Below are positions 1 to 10,926 of a stretch of 64,000 bases of DNA, piece after piece. Where the stretch lies: contig CM077024.1 of NCBI GenBank assembly GCA_039090855.1, positions 66,838,594-66,902,593 on the forward strand, read 5' to 3'. The stretch is from Macrothele yani (taxonomy: Eukaryota; Arthropoda; Arachnida; Araneae; Macrothelidae). Made by a program: the position numbers and the translations under genes. Under the pieces are notes generated by a model. It was not told where the DNA came from and made no database searches. It saw only the letters and a program-made list of their open reading frames with translations. Each line of letters begins with the position of its first letter. Within the stretch, counting starts at the first letter, position 1.

Positions 1-229
1 GGATCGTAGGAGGTCTTTTGGGATGTGACTGATGCATTCTCAATTTCGGGCTTAAAGGCTACAAACAAAGCTAGTTAGTTTCAACACCTGGTACATATCT
101 GGAATAATGTAGGTGCCATTTTTTCCTACACAAGCAGGGGTAATACCGCTTTCTCCCCTCCCCATTTTTTTTCTTGAGGAGGAATTTGGAAAACAGCACC
201 AACACCTTTTTTCATAGCAATTTAATACG

Positions 230-258
230 TGTATATATATATATATATATATATATAT
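230..258. repeat. (TA)n microsatellite
   Basis: A run of alternating T and A lies directly before the RTE copy 1 leader. A similar (TA)n tract sits beside RTE copy 3. Confidence 0.9.
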
Positions 259-448
259 GGGATGTAAGGTCAGGTGATGCGTAACATCACAGCCTCTCCT
301 TGACAAATGTCAACCCCGCCTTCTCGTGGTACATCCTGTTCCCACTAAAGGGGCTCTGGCGACCGCCAATAGCGGTATAACTATACCATCGGGATTAGAG
401 GAAATGCTATCCCACACTCACCAACCCGCTTGGCCAGCGTAGTGAGTT

Positions 449-1348
449 ATGGCCAAACCCTCCAAAATGACACCGCAACTTAAATCTTGGCCCTCAGTCT
501 CCGGCAGCAGGAATGTACCTGGCCAAGGCAGCGGCCCGTGCGACATGAAGGCAGAGGGTGCTAGGAATCCCCGGAGAACCAAGCTAGGCTGCTATCTGAT
601 GCTGACCTTGGCTAAGTATAATGGACGCTCCCTATCTTCTGATTCAAGGCTTCTTGAATTGGAAGAGCAACTACAAAGGATCAAGTTGGACATCGTCGGG
701 CTAAGTGAGGTAAGGAGAAAAGGAGAAGATCTCATTGAACTGAAAAGTGGACATCTCTTCTACTATCGTGGGACTGATACTGGCAGAACTAGTGGTGTTG
801 GATTTATAATAAACAAGAAACTGAAGGATAAACTTGTAGAAGTTGAAAGTTCCTCTGACAGAGCTGCACGACTCGTCATCCAACTTTCGAGAAGATACCA
901 GACTCAGATTATTCAAACTTATGCACCCACCACAAGTCATCCTGAAGAAGAAATTGAAGAATTTTATGAGGAAATTCGTCATCTAAATAATAAAAGTAAG
1001 CAGCACTTGAAGATAATTATGGGAGATTTCAATGCAAAAATAGGGCAACGGCAACAGAATGAAACTTCAGTAGGTAAATTCGGTCACGGCAACAGAAACC
1101 AGAATGGAAATACTCTCGTAGAGTCTGCAGAGGCATAAGGGTTTTTCATCTTGAACTCCTTTTTCAAGGAAAAGTCACACAGGAAATGGACATGGAGACA
1201 TCCAAATGGGACGACAAGTGAAATTGATTTTATTATGTGTAACAAAAAATTCGTCATAGAAGACTGCAGTGTGCTAAACAAGTTCAACACAGGTAGTGAC
1301 CATAGATTGGTGAGATGTAAGATGCACCTCAACACTAAACTCGAACAT
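449..1348 (+). pseudogene. RTE element endonuclease domain (APE-like), interrupted
   Basis: The domain nicks target DNA to prime reverse transcription. Visible motifs are DIVGLSEVRRKG (the catalytic glutamate region), QTYAPTT, IIMGDFNAKIG (the Asp/Asn motif) and, after the break, SDHRLV (the terminal Asp-His motif). Together these cover the whole exonuclease/endonuclease/phosphatase fold. The frame starting at 449 stops at TAA 1136-1138 after ESAEA and continues in the same frame from 1139. A single base change, probably CAA to TAA, therefore split one reading frame. The start at 449 is the first ATG after the conserved leader, but the true initiator of the family is not proven. The product would have been fused to the reverse transcriptase downstream. 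Confidence 0.85.
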
Positions 1349-3348
1349 AGCAAGCTCATAAGACAAACAAAATGTTTTGACATAACCAACCTTAAAAAAC
1401 ACCATAATACCTTCAAGTTGGAACTGAAGAACAGATTCTCTGCTTTAAAAGGCCTAACATCGGAAGAAGTGGATATTTCTGATGTTAACAGAAAAGTAAC
1501 CAAAGCTCTTATAGAAACAGCAACAAAATTAGTTGGATCTAAGAACAAGTTGCATGTGAACAAATTATCAGGAAAAACCAAAATGTTTATGCAAAAAAGA
1601 AGAGAGATGAGGACAACTAAAGAAGATGTGACTTCCAAAGTGGAATATATAGAGCCATGCAAGACAGTACGAAAAAGTATCACTGAAGACGTAAGGAAAT
1701 TCAACTGTGAACTAGTAAGGAAAGCAACTGAAAACAACCAAAGCCTAAAGATAGTAAAGGGACATCTCAGTAAGGGAAGAAAACAGATTATGGCACTGGG
1801 AAAAGAAGATGGTTCTGTAACAAGAAATAGAGGCGAAATTTTGACAAGAGTGAAAGATTTCTACTCCAAATTATATGAAAGGGATGATACATGTACTCCA
1901 GACATCATGAAAGGTACCAGTACCAGAGTTCTTCCAGTCCTCCCAGCAGAAGTTGCACATGCAATCAAGAACATGAAGCGGGGAAAAGCTCCAGGAGAAG
2001 ATGGAATTACTGTAGACATCATACAAGAAGCAAGTGGAGAAATCGAAACAGTACTCGCCCAAATTTTCACTCGATGCCTTAATGAAGGGAAGATTCCTGA
2101 GGATTGGAACATCTTGCAACATAAAAAAGGTGACATTGAGGATCTCAGGAACTACAGACCTATCAGCCTCCTATCAGTGGTTTATAAAATCTTCACTAAA
2201 GTTCTTTCACACCGCTTAAAGGTGACACTGGACATGGCTCAACCGAGAGGACTGGCTGGATTCAGGAGTGGCTACAGCACAATAGATCATAACCACGTAC
2301 TGAGAAAACTAATTGAAAGAGCGAGGGAATATGAACTTCCATTGTGCATGGGTTTTATCGATTATGAAAAAGCCTTTGATTCGGTGAAACCATCAGCAGT
2401 TACAATGACCCTGAAATCCTGCGGTATTGAAGATGCGTACATTAAAATTATTAATAACATCTATGAAAATGCAAGTGCAAAGATTCGGCTGTTTTAAAAT
2501 ACAACACACATAAAAATTAGAAAGGGAGTGAGACAAGGTGACACCATATCTCCGAAGCTCTTTAATGCCACATTGGAAAATGTCTTTCAATCAGTGAACT
2601 GGGAAAACAAAGGGATAAAGATTAATGGAGATTATTTAACCCACCTTCGTTTTGCTCATGACATAGTCATTTTTGCAACTACCCCATCAGAGCTGCAGAG
2701 TATGATCCAAGAACTTGCTGACAAGAGTAAAGAAGTGGGATTAAAAATGAACTTTCAGAAGACAAAAGTGATGTTCAATGCTTTTACAAGAAATGAAGAT
2801 TTATCGATTGATGGAGAAAAGCTGGATATAACAGACACGTACATTTATCTTGGACAGCAGATATCAAGTGAGGGTCACATTGATGAAGAAATTAATCGGC
2901 GTACAAAACTTGCCTGGAGAGCTTTTGGAAGAAACAGCATAATTTTCAAGAGCAATATGCCATTTGTCTTAAAAGAAAAGTGTTTGATCAATGCATCCTT
3001 CCAGTGCTTACGTATGGTGCAGAGACGTGGACCTTAACTAAAAGAGACATACAAAGGCTGCAGACAACTCAAAGCAGCATGGAGAGGTGCATGCTTGGTG
3101 TAACCAGGAGAGATAAGAAGAGGAACTCGAGGATCCGAAAAATGACAAGAGTGGAAGACATCATGATCAGAGTTAAATCCCTGAAATGGCAATGGGCTGG
3201 ACATACTGCCAGAAGGACAGACCATCGATGGACAGCCGAAATTTTAGATTGGATTCCAAGGGACAGAAAAAGACCTAGAAAAAGACCACATGGGAGATGT
3301 TGGATGAAATTTGAAAGAGAGGGAATAACATGGAGGAGACTGGCATAA
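1349..3348 (+). pseudogene. RTE element reverse transcriptase, broken, with altered catalytic box
   Basis: This copies element RNA into DNA at the nicked target. In order one sees GKAPGEDGIT, LRNYRPISLLSVVYKIFTKVL, GFRSGYSTIDH, FIDYEKAFDSV (the first catalytic Asp), RQGDTISPKLF, then HLRFAHDIVIFA, where the family has FADD. A C-terminal part contains YGAETWTLTKRD and RRTDHRW. Breaks compared with copy 3 at 31047 are GAA to TAA at 2495-2497, loss of one base near 2965 that moves the frame, and CAA to TAA at 3346-3348. The change of FADD to FAHD at about 2654-2665 removes a catalytic aspartate, so this copy would be inactive even if read through. Confidence 0.88.
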
Positions 3349-3436
3349 GACAGACCGTTGTGGAAGAACTTGGGGAAACCTTCTTCCAGCAGTGGATTGA
3401 TAATGGCTGACAATGATGATAATGATGATGATGATA

Positions 3437-4430
3437 TATATACATATTACTATATATATTCAGAGTTGGAGTGTTTATTTCCATAAAAGTGATGTCTGTG
3501 TGATTGTAATGATGTGACCAAACTACGTACGTTTTTCATTAAATAATTTAAATTGAATTTTTCTATAATAAAAATTCCATAATATTGAAGTATGCTGCTT
3601 AGAACACTCACTCATGGTAATTAAAGGGATTTTGCAGAGTGCCGAATCCACACCCAGAATTTACGGTTTCAACGGCTTTAAGTTACGTGCTACTTAAATA
3701 TGCATAATTTAAGAAAAAGGGCCTGTGTGGAGAACAAGACGTGGTTGACCCACCCGAGCAATTATTTACGTGTCTCTGCCACTGTTCGTGTAGGAGTGCG
3801 CGTGCTCGTGAGTACAACAATAAGCGAGCGCAGCCAAAAGCTGCATTTATTTGCATATGAGAGGAAGTAAAGAAAAATACACACATTTGGAAAGAACTAT
3901 GGAGAATATTTAATTACTGGTCATTATGTTCACAGCTACAGCATGATTAGTTTTATGTGTGCTTTGAATCTATTTAACGCTTGATTTATTAAGCATTCTT
4001 CCCTTTTCTTCATTCAGTTTGATATGAAACTGGAAAATCTAGAAGCGCAGTCTTCATTCTTTTCTCTGTACAGGTTGGCTACACTATGTTATTAAATAGG
4101 AAAGCACTATAAAGGTTTCTGTACACTTTTTTAAAATTCTCAGTATCTAAATATTTTAGTGTACTGGAATTTTTTAAGTAGTAGCACCATTTAAATGCGT
4201 TACTTCCTATAGTAGACAAAAATAGAAGTACGAAGTATTATTTTATTTTTTGTGCTTGCTGGTGGAGGAAATTATCCGAAAGTACATTAATAAATATCCG
4301 AAGTACATTGCTAATTAGTCACAAGCAATCTTTAATGAATTCGTCCATAGATAAACAGAATATAGAATGCTGTGAATATTTCGGATAAACAACTTGAGTT
4401 TCACAAATATATCAGATGAAACTTTGAACT
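3437..4430. other. AT-rich non-coding stretch
   Basis: No gene or repeat was recognised here. The open frames are short and have no family motifs. Confidence 0.5.
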
Positions 4431-4431
4431 T

Positions 4432-4605
4432 GTACTTCCGGGACTGCGTTCGAATCTCGAGAAAAAAACATAGATGTTGTGGTTTTTGTTCCAGCGCTGG
4501 ATCTTTCCCTTCCCTGAAACCAGTGAGTCTAAACGAGGGACATGCGGCCATTTATAGCTTCAGGTGCTCGTGGGGTAGTTTATTCGCCCCCAAGAGGGGT
4601 AAAAC
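4432..4605 (+). repeat. Old, diverged SINE copy (family 1)
   Basis: The B-box-like GCGTTCGAATCTCG is followed by the family body: a dinucleotide-poor ATGTTGTG segment, then CCCTTCCCTGAAACCAGTGA, an AGGGAC stretch and a TTATAGC segment. The order matches the clear copies at 6943, 9477 and 16370, but many substitutions and a lost tRNA A-box half show that it is old. Confidence 0.6.
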
Positions 4606-4779
4606 TAAATAAAATGACAAGTATGTACCTTTTTAGTAAACGCATTTGAAAAACTCGTTGATTTTGTAACGTATACTCTATATTCACTTTCCTTTTGATT
4701 TTACTATCTCTGGTTATTTTATTTTACTATGTAAATTATCTTCTTACTGAACGAAATATTATTTCACCCGATGAATGAG

Positions 4780-5060
4780 ATCTGGCAATGAGTGTAAGTC
4801 ATGACGTGGTGGTAGCCAGTATAAATAGGCGCGTTCAACGATACCCAAGGAGAGCGTTTGTTATTGAAGGGAGAGCGTTTGTTGTTATACTAGAGGAGCG
4901 TTGTTGTTGTGAAGGAGAGAGTTTGTTGTTGTTGTTGTATTGAGAGCTTCGATCTATGTGATTAGTTTGATTCTTCATTATTGTGAAACGAGTTGTGTGT
5001 GTGCGTTGGATGATCAAGAGTTACATAATAAAAGAGCTTTGTTGTAAGTATGTCTTTCTC
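4780..5060 (+). promoter_or_regulatory. TATA-containing, LTR-like stretch
   Basis: A TATAAATA box at about 4820 is followed some 200 bp later by AATAAA at about 5027, with G/T-rich imperfect repeats (GGAGAGCGTTTGTT-like) between. This spacing of promoter and polyadenylation signal resembles a solo LTR of a retrotransposon, but no matching second copy or clear 5 bp target duplication was found in the window. It could equally be an ordinary promoter-like sequence. Confidence 0.3.
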
Positions 5061-5099
5061 AATTCATAGTTTTTGTCAGATCTCTGTCTGGCTGTTAGG

Positions 5100-5430
5100 T
5101 TTATGTCATTAGTTTATTACTATTAACAACCAGCGTTAAGACTTTATTCATTCTAATTACTGCTACAACATTACTACCAGTTATAAGTTTGTTCAATACT
5201 ATTACTACACTACTAGCAGAAGACTTTATTCATGTTCTTAATTAACTAGTAACAACAACCATTTGAATTCACTATTTGAAGCTTAGTACAAGCATATCAT
5301 TCAGTAGCAGAAGCATTATACTTAGCTCAGTAGGAAAGCTTCATTATTATCATTAGCTAGCTGGTAGAAAGAGCTTATTCATTATAATTAGCTTAGCGGA
5401 AAGCAAATAAAGCTTATTCATTATAATTTT
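5100..5430. repeat. Imperfect short repeats rich in TTATTCAT
   Basis: The 18 bp sequence AGCTTATTCATTATAATT occurs exactly at 5372-5389 and 5411-5428. Weaker relatives (ACTTTATTCAT) lie at about 5140 and 5224. Nothing coding is seen. Confidence 0.5.
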
Positions 5431-5459
5431 TTAAGCCTGAAGTGCAGTTATAACCTACT

Positions 5460-6940
5460 CACGCTCACACAAAAATCACTAATTCCACTAACACTTCAGT
5501 TTTAAGAAGGTTAATAAGGGCAGAAGTTTATATGTCTTTTTCATACTTTAAATCTTAACAAGAGAAACGTAAAAAGTTACAGTGATTCTGCACAAAGTTA
5601 TGTATTCTTGTCCCGTTCTCTTTTCTCAAATGTTTTCTCATTCTGTTGCACTCATGGACTTTCGGCTACAATGGTAAGTTCCAAAGAAATAGGAATATAT
5701 TAAAAAAATGACTGTCAATTGCTGGTTCGTTCAGTTTTATTGTAATCAATTTACAGCAAATATTAACAGCACACGTGCGAGAAACAGTTATAAAAAACAT
5801 TTTCTTTTCCTTCGTTTTTTCCCTACCCCATCCACAACAGAGAATAAACAGCTGTGCACTAGGTTGATAACATGTTTAACTTTTGTATTGATTTAACCTT
5901 TCGCATTGTAGTTCCTCTTATTCTGAATCAAACGAATTCGAACATAATGCGTCAGTAGAGCAGCAAGCATTGTAGTTATGTTCCTTTGACATCAAAAGAA
6001 CAGTTTACTTCGACATGATTTTGTATGATGCTAAAAACATCATCAACAAAACAACAACAAAAAACAACGGTAAAATAAATGAGCAGGGACAGAATTTCCT
6101 CACAGCATCAGATAAAAGAAACCACTTACAACTAAATATTTCAGTAATATAAAAAAATATGATCGACAGTTTTTTTCCTCTCGCATTATCGAATGATATA
6201 ACAATTTTAAGACGAAGTAGTATCTTGAGAAAACAGGTGGAATTCTCCACAGAAAGATAAGAACAGTCGTTCATCTCCAATTTGCCCTGGCATCAAGAAA
6301 AGATTATGCAAATTTGACTTTTTTGAATCTAGAAAAACTTGTTGGCCATACATTTTTTCTGATGAAACCAGTAACGTGATTTTCTTACTGGCAAGACTTT
6401 AAACATACGGATAAATGGCAAGAACTGACGTGCTTGCAATACTGTATCACCTGTCAGTTCGTCTGTTTATATACACGCATTTAAAAATGCAATCCAAACA
6501 TTTATTCCTATATTCGATGGTTAAGAAATTAGAATGGCGATTCTTGCATTTTCAACTTTTACTGAATGCACAGTTTTCTTTCAGGACGGGAATGTAAATG
6601 AAGTTTCAAATTTTGCATGCTATCTCCACTACTGAAAATCATTTAAAATAATTTGCGCATTGGACAACTGGATTTAGAATAAAACAATTCAACGCATTTT
6701 CTGCTTCACCCGGTACACAGATTTTCTGCTGGTTGGCGTAAATATTATACTGAATTTAACACCATATCTCCGGTTCTAAGTGTCTGACTTGAAGAAATAT
6801 TTCTGCACCGACTGCTGGATTCCTGACAGAAATTTTCTGCTTTTTCCAGCTATTTCTGATATAAAATATTCTCGCTAGTGGCCATCATTTCTACTCCATT
6901 CAGTGGCTGAGCTTTCATAGATCGTACTAAAAAAATTTAG
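5460..6940. other. Unassigned AT-rich stretch
   Basis: I see only short frames without motifs and no repeat related to others in the window. Confidence 0.5.
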
Positions 6941-6942
6941 CA

Positions 6943-7170
6943 GCCCCGACCCGGTGGTGCAGTGGTCTAAGCGATGCCCTTTGATCATTCGTCCGAACGG
7001 GGTCCGGGTTCGAATCCCGGTGAGGCATGGATGTTGTGTTTGTTTTACGGCACTGGTTCTCTCCCTTCCCTGGAACCAGTGACCCTAAATTAGGGACGGG
7101 CGACTGCTTATAGCCCATTGAGTTGCTCACGGTGGTCGTTAAACCTCCAATCAAAAAAAAAAAAAAATTA
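6943..7170 (+). repeat. tRNA-derived SINE, family 1
   Basis: A tRNA-like head carries an RNA polymerase III A box (GTGCAGTGGTCTAAGCG) and B box (GGTTCGAATCCCGG). It is followed by a body of about 150 bp ending in GGTGGTCGTTAAACCTCCAAT and an A-rich tail at 7154-7169. Such elements are transcribed by Pol III from the internal promoter and moved by LINE machinery. The window holds at least ten family members in both orientations. Confidence 0.88.
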
Positions 7171-7349
7171 TTTTAACACCACATAGCTGTTAAGGAGTGC
7201 TCCATATCCTAAATTACACTGAGTGCTTACTGAATTTTGACCACCCCTATGTGAAATGAGTTACACACAATAGTGGCGTAATGAGGAAAAGGGCGTGGCC
7301 TGTAGACTAAAGGGATGTATATAAGAGGTTGATGGTTTAGTCAAGAGCA

Positions 7350-7650
7350 AAGTGGGCCGCGGGTAGCATAGTGGGCAACGTTCGTGACTGCCACGGAAAG
7401 GACCTAAGGTTCGATCCCAGCCAGGTACGAACGCTCGATCCACTAAATATCCGCCGTGCGTCGGATGGGCACATTAAGCCGTCGGACCTCGGGTACTGCC
7501 CCCCCCCGGTAATAAATAAAAGTCTTCCTCCCCTCCCCCTTTCTACTTCGCTTCTGTGTCACTTTCCTATCGGGCACTCTAGCCCAAATCTCCAAGCTTC
7601 CTATTTCTAAGGGTTGTTTAAGACCTGGGGTCAGACACCCCCTTCCTAAA
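7350..7650 (+). repeat. Possible second tRNA-derived repeat family
   Basis: GGTAGCATAGTGGGCAACG resembles a tRNA A box, and AGGTTCGATCCCAGCC about 50 bp later resembles a B box. This is followed by a C-rich, non-family-1 body. No second copy is obvious in the window, so it may be a tRNA-like pseudogene instead. Confidence 0.45.
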
Positions 7651-7974
7651 ATCCTCTACATATGATCATCATTTGATCAAGAGCAAAGTAAAAAACCAAG
7701 GAACTTTCGGAGTTTACAAAAGGCCAAATAATGGGCGCACAAAGTGTTGGTGCACTCATTTTGGGAACGGCGACATTGTGGGCCTCCTTGGTTAAAATGT
7801 ACCAGGACTGTGGTGGTAAAATAACCAAGCGACGGAACAATTTCAAAGAGGGTGGGGGACGAAAGATAGATTCTAGTGGTGAACGACTGGTGCGTTGCAT
7901 TCGATATGGAAATCTGCACAGCACGTTTCGCAGTTGACGGCTCAATAAAAAGTGGGGCAAACTAGAATAATATA

Positions 7975-8190
7975 TTTTTTGATTGGGGGTTTAACGACCA
8001 CCAAGAGCAACTCAGTGGGCTGTGAGCAGTAGCCCGTCCCTAATTTAGGACCACTAGCTCCAGGTAAGGGAGAAAACAAGTGCAATAAGACAAACACAGC
8101 ATCCGTGCCTCACGGGATTCGAACCCGTACCCATCACGGAAGAATGATCAGAAGCCATCGCTTAGACCACTGCGCCACCGGTGCGGCTGG
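7975..8190 (-). repeat. tRNA-derived SINE, family 1
   Basis: Reading the minus strand gives the tRNA-like head near 8190 (B box complement GGATTCGAACCCGTACC at about 8115) and the body ending in TTAACGACCACC at about 7990. It is a moderately diverged copy. Confidence 0.82.
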
Positions 8191-8237
8191 AACAATATCC
8201 TGCGCGACGTCGCACGCTGGTATGGATGCCAACCTCT

Positions 8238-8373
8238 CCTAATAACAGTCCATCGATATGTTACTTCCTAATAACAGTTCATCGATGTTACTTCCTAATA
8301 ACAGTCCATCGATATGTTACTTCCTAATAACAGTCCATCGATGTGTTACTTCCTAACAACAGTCCATCAATGT
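8238..8373. repeat. 29 bp tandem repeat, about 4.5 copies
   Basis: The unit contains AATAACAGTCCATCGATATG followed by TTACTTCCT and is repeated with small changes. Each unit holds the palindrome ATCGAT or a variant. One unit is 2 bp shorter. Confidence 0.85.
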
Positions 8374-8759
8374 GAACGGCTCTGCTGGTGCTAACAGCAT
8401 GTGGAGTGGATGACATAAGATTGTAGGCAGTGGTGCTGGTTTGATGAATCACGATATGTACTCCATTCTGCCGATGGTCGAGTCCGTACTTGACGTTTTC
8501 AGCATTAGGCAATGGATACTTCCTGCATGCCATCGATCAGAAGCGTAACAACGGAGAAGGGGAGGGCAGAGAAGATCCGTTGCCTTTCCGGAGCAGTCTA
8601 TGAGGGCGCCGAAAAAGTTGGAATTATATTAAAGTTTAAATGTGCCACTACAAAACATTTATAGTATGGAAACGTACATTTTTTCGCATGTAGAAAATTT
8701 AGTTGCAATTGAATGTTCATCTCTTTGTTTTCCTTTCTTCTTTTTTTTTCCTTTTCATT

Positions 8760-8960
8760 TTGTTTTAAGGTTTAACAACAACCGCGAGCAACTCTGAGCA
8801 CTATAAGCAGTCACCACTGGATTCAGGGAAGGGAAAGCGGAAGCGATCTCAGACAAGCACACCATCAATGCCTCACCCGGGGATCGAAACCGGCCCATCT
8901 CGGGCGAGGAGTCAGAAGCTAGTGCTTTAGACCACTAGGCCACCGCGGAAGCGGTAAATT
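8760..8960 (-). repeat. Diverged SINE, family 1
   Basis: The minus-strand order of head (B box complement GGGATCGAAACCGG) and body (GTTTAACAACAACCGCGAGC) matches family 1 with many substitutions. It ends the mariner fragment at 8995-9400. Confidence 0.7.
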
Positions 8961-8994
8961 TTCCATTTTTTTTTTATTTGCCCATTTTTTAGGG

Positions 8995-9400
8995 ACTATG
9001 CATTTTTATTGCTTGCTCCACGATCTCTTCCGTTTCACGACAGTGTAAAAATCAATTTCTCATCACTCAGCACCATTTTTTCACAAATGGGTCGTTTCCA
9101 CTCCGTTTGATCAGTTAATCGCAAACATATATGCGGTCGAGATTATTTTTCTCATTCAAATTGTGCGATACCCAAATATCAAGGCGATTCACATATCTCA
9201 GATTCGTCAAATGCAATGCCACGGTGCGGTTGGATCTCTCTACTATCTACACAGTTGTTCGGGACATATTGTGTGGACTGCTTTCGACTAATCCCTTGAT
9301 TTGGTCGTCTTCAACTTCACCCGTCTTCCAGAGCGTGTTTTTTTGGTGAGTGAGTCGTTTCCACGATAGATTTTTACAAGTCAGCACTGACACAGTTAAA
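8995..9400 (-). pseudogene. mariner transposase fragment (minus strand)
   Basis: Read on the minus strand, this shows segments typical of mariner transposases. They are an RGNDSLT-like stretch, EVEDDQIKGLVESSPHNMS (helix-turn-helix linker region), HLTNLRYVNRLDIWVSHNLN (the family has LGYVNR.DVWVPH.L) and NDPFVKKWVLSDEKLIF. The last contains the first catalytic aspartate (family GDEKWI). Stops and frameshifts interrupt it. The N-terminal part and the catalytic C-terminal third are missing, with a SINE at the C-terminal side. The call rests on the colinear motifs across frames, not on one open frame. Confidence 0.72.
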
Positions 9401-9456
9401 CGCTTACATCTTACCATTCACACACACAAACACACACGCACACACATTTGTTTCAC

Positions 9457-9690
9457 CCATCGCTTAGACCACTGCGCCGCCCCGGTGGCGCAGTGGTCTA
9501 AGCGATGGCCTCTGATCATTCGTCCGAAAGGGGTACGGGTTCGAATCCCGGTGAGGCATGGATGTTGTGTTTGTCTTACGGCACTGGCTCTCTCCCTTCC
9601 CTGGAACCAGTGACCCAAAATTAGGGACGGGAGACTGCTTATAGCCCATTGAGTTGCTCATGGTGGTCGTTAAACCTCCAATCCAATCCA
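9457..9690 (+). repeat. tRNA-derived SINE, family 1, with inverted 5' extension
   Basis: The SINE proper starts at about 9479 with GCCCCGGTGGCGCAGTGG and has a good B box (GGTTCGAATCCCGG). Immediately before it, 9457-9478 is an exact 22 bp reverse complement of 9487-9508, with an 8 bp spacer. The SINE head therefore begins with a snap-back hairpin. It is followed at 9699 by RTE copy 2. Confidence 0.88.
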
Positions 9691-9698
9691 TAAGTTTC

Positions 9699-10926
9699 AA
9701 GGTCAGGTGATGCGCAAACATAAGCCTCTCCTTGACAAATGTCAACCCCGCCTTCTCGTGGTGCATCCCGTTGCCACTACAGGGGATCGACGACCGCCAC
9801 ATAGCGGTGTAACTATATCACCGGGATTAGAGGAAATGCTATCCCAAACTCGCCAACCCGCTTGGCCAGCGTGTTGAGTTATGGCTAAACTCCCTCAAGA
9901 TGATTTCAAAGGCCTCTGATTCCGTGAAACCATTAGCAGTTATAGTGGCTTTGAAATCGTTCGGCACTGAAGATTCTTACATTAGTATTATTAGTAACAT
10001 CTATGCAAATGCAAGTGCAAAGGTTCGGCTATTTCAGGATGCAATACCAATAAAAATGGAAAAGGGAGTGAAACAAGGCGACACCATATCTCTCAAACCT
10101 TTCAATGCCACATTGCAAGGTGCCATTCAATCATTGAAGTGGGAAAACAAAGGGATGAAGATTAATGGAGATTATTTAACCCACCTTCGTTTTGCCGATG
10201 ACTTAATCATTTTTGCAACTAACCCGTCCGAGCTGCAGAGTAGTAATCCAGGACCTTGCTGACAAGAGCAAAGAAGTGGGTTAAAAATCAAATTTCAGAA
10301 GACAAAAGTGACATACAATGCTTTTTCAAGAAATAAAGATTTTGCGATTGATGAGGAAAAGCTTGAGGTAACCGATTCCTACATTTACCTTCGACAACGG
10401 ATATCAAGTTAGGGTCACATTGATGAGGAAATTAATCGGAGTACAAAAATTGGCTGGAGAGCTTTTGGAAGAAACTATATGCCATTACGTCTTAAAAGAA
10501 AACTGTTTAATCAATGCATCCATCTAGTTCTTACATATGGAGCAGAGGCATGGATCTTAAGTAAAAAATACATACAAAGGCTGCAGACAACTGAAAGAAC
10601 CATGACGCATGCTTGGTGTAACCAGGAAAGATAAGAATAACTCGAGGATAAGGAAAATGACAAGAGTGGAAGACATCATGATCAGAGTCAAATGCCTGAA
10701 ATGGCAATGGACTGATCATGTTGCCAGGAGAACGGACCACCGATGGACAACCGAAATTTTAGACTGCATTCCAAGGGACAGAAAGAATATCCGGAAGAAA
10801 ACCACAAGGGGCATTGGTTGATGAAATTCGAAAGCATTCGGGAGTAATATGGAGGAAACTGGCTCAAGACAGACCGTTGTGGAAGAAACTTGGGGATACC
10901 TTCATCCAGAAGCGGATGGATGACAT
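9699..10926 (+). mobile_element. RTE retrotransposon copy 2, internally deleted and decayed
   Basis: The leader (9699-9890) matches copy 1 from 266. At about 9903 the sequence jumps to the FDSV region of the reverse transcriptase, which lies at about 2369 in copy 1. About 1.9 kb, including the whole endonuclease and the fingers of the reverse transcriptase, is absent. The remaining frame 9900-10262 keeps RLFQDAIPIKMEKGVKQGDT and HLRFADDLIIFA, with both catalytic aspartates of the FADD box. After 10262 frameshifts and stops accumulate to the C-terminal RRTDHRWTTEILDCIPRD region at about 10730. The 3' end at about 10926 lacks a clear GAT tail. It is more diverged than copies 1 and 3. Confidence 0.85.

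Larger units (their letters stand above)
266..3436 (+). mobile_element. RTE-type non-LTR retrotransposon, near full length, inactivated (copy 1)
   Basis: This is a LINE carrying an APE-type endonuclease followed by a reverse transcriptase in one frame, the layout of the RTE clade. No separate ORF1 is seen. The 5' leader (266-448) recurs at 9699-9890, which fixes the 5' end. The 3' end is a short (GAT)n tail at about 3405-3436, as is usual for RTE elements. At about 3.2 kb it is close to full length for the clade. It lies next to a (TA)n tract at 230-258. The copy is dead: nonsense codons at 1136-1138, 2495-2497 and 3346-3348, and a one-base deletion near 2965. It is very similar to copy 3 (31047-32117), so it inserted fairly recently. 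Confidence 0.9.

Noticed and set aside
1..180. Similarity between the first 100 bases and 21715-21770
   Set aside because: Only short words match (GGCTTAAA, AGCTAGTT) and the order is not kept long enough to call a repeat.
52..306. Minus-strand frame with Tyr-Ile runs
   Set aside because: It arises from the (TA)n tract at 230-258.
701..982. Minus-strand frames opposite the RTE and Tc1 coding regions
   Set aside because: They are shadows of the plus-strand coding sequence and have no motifs of their own.
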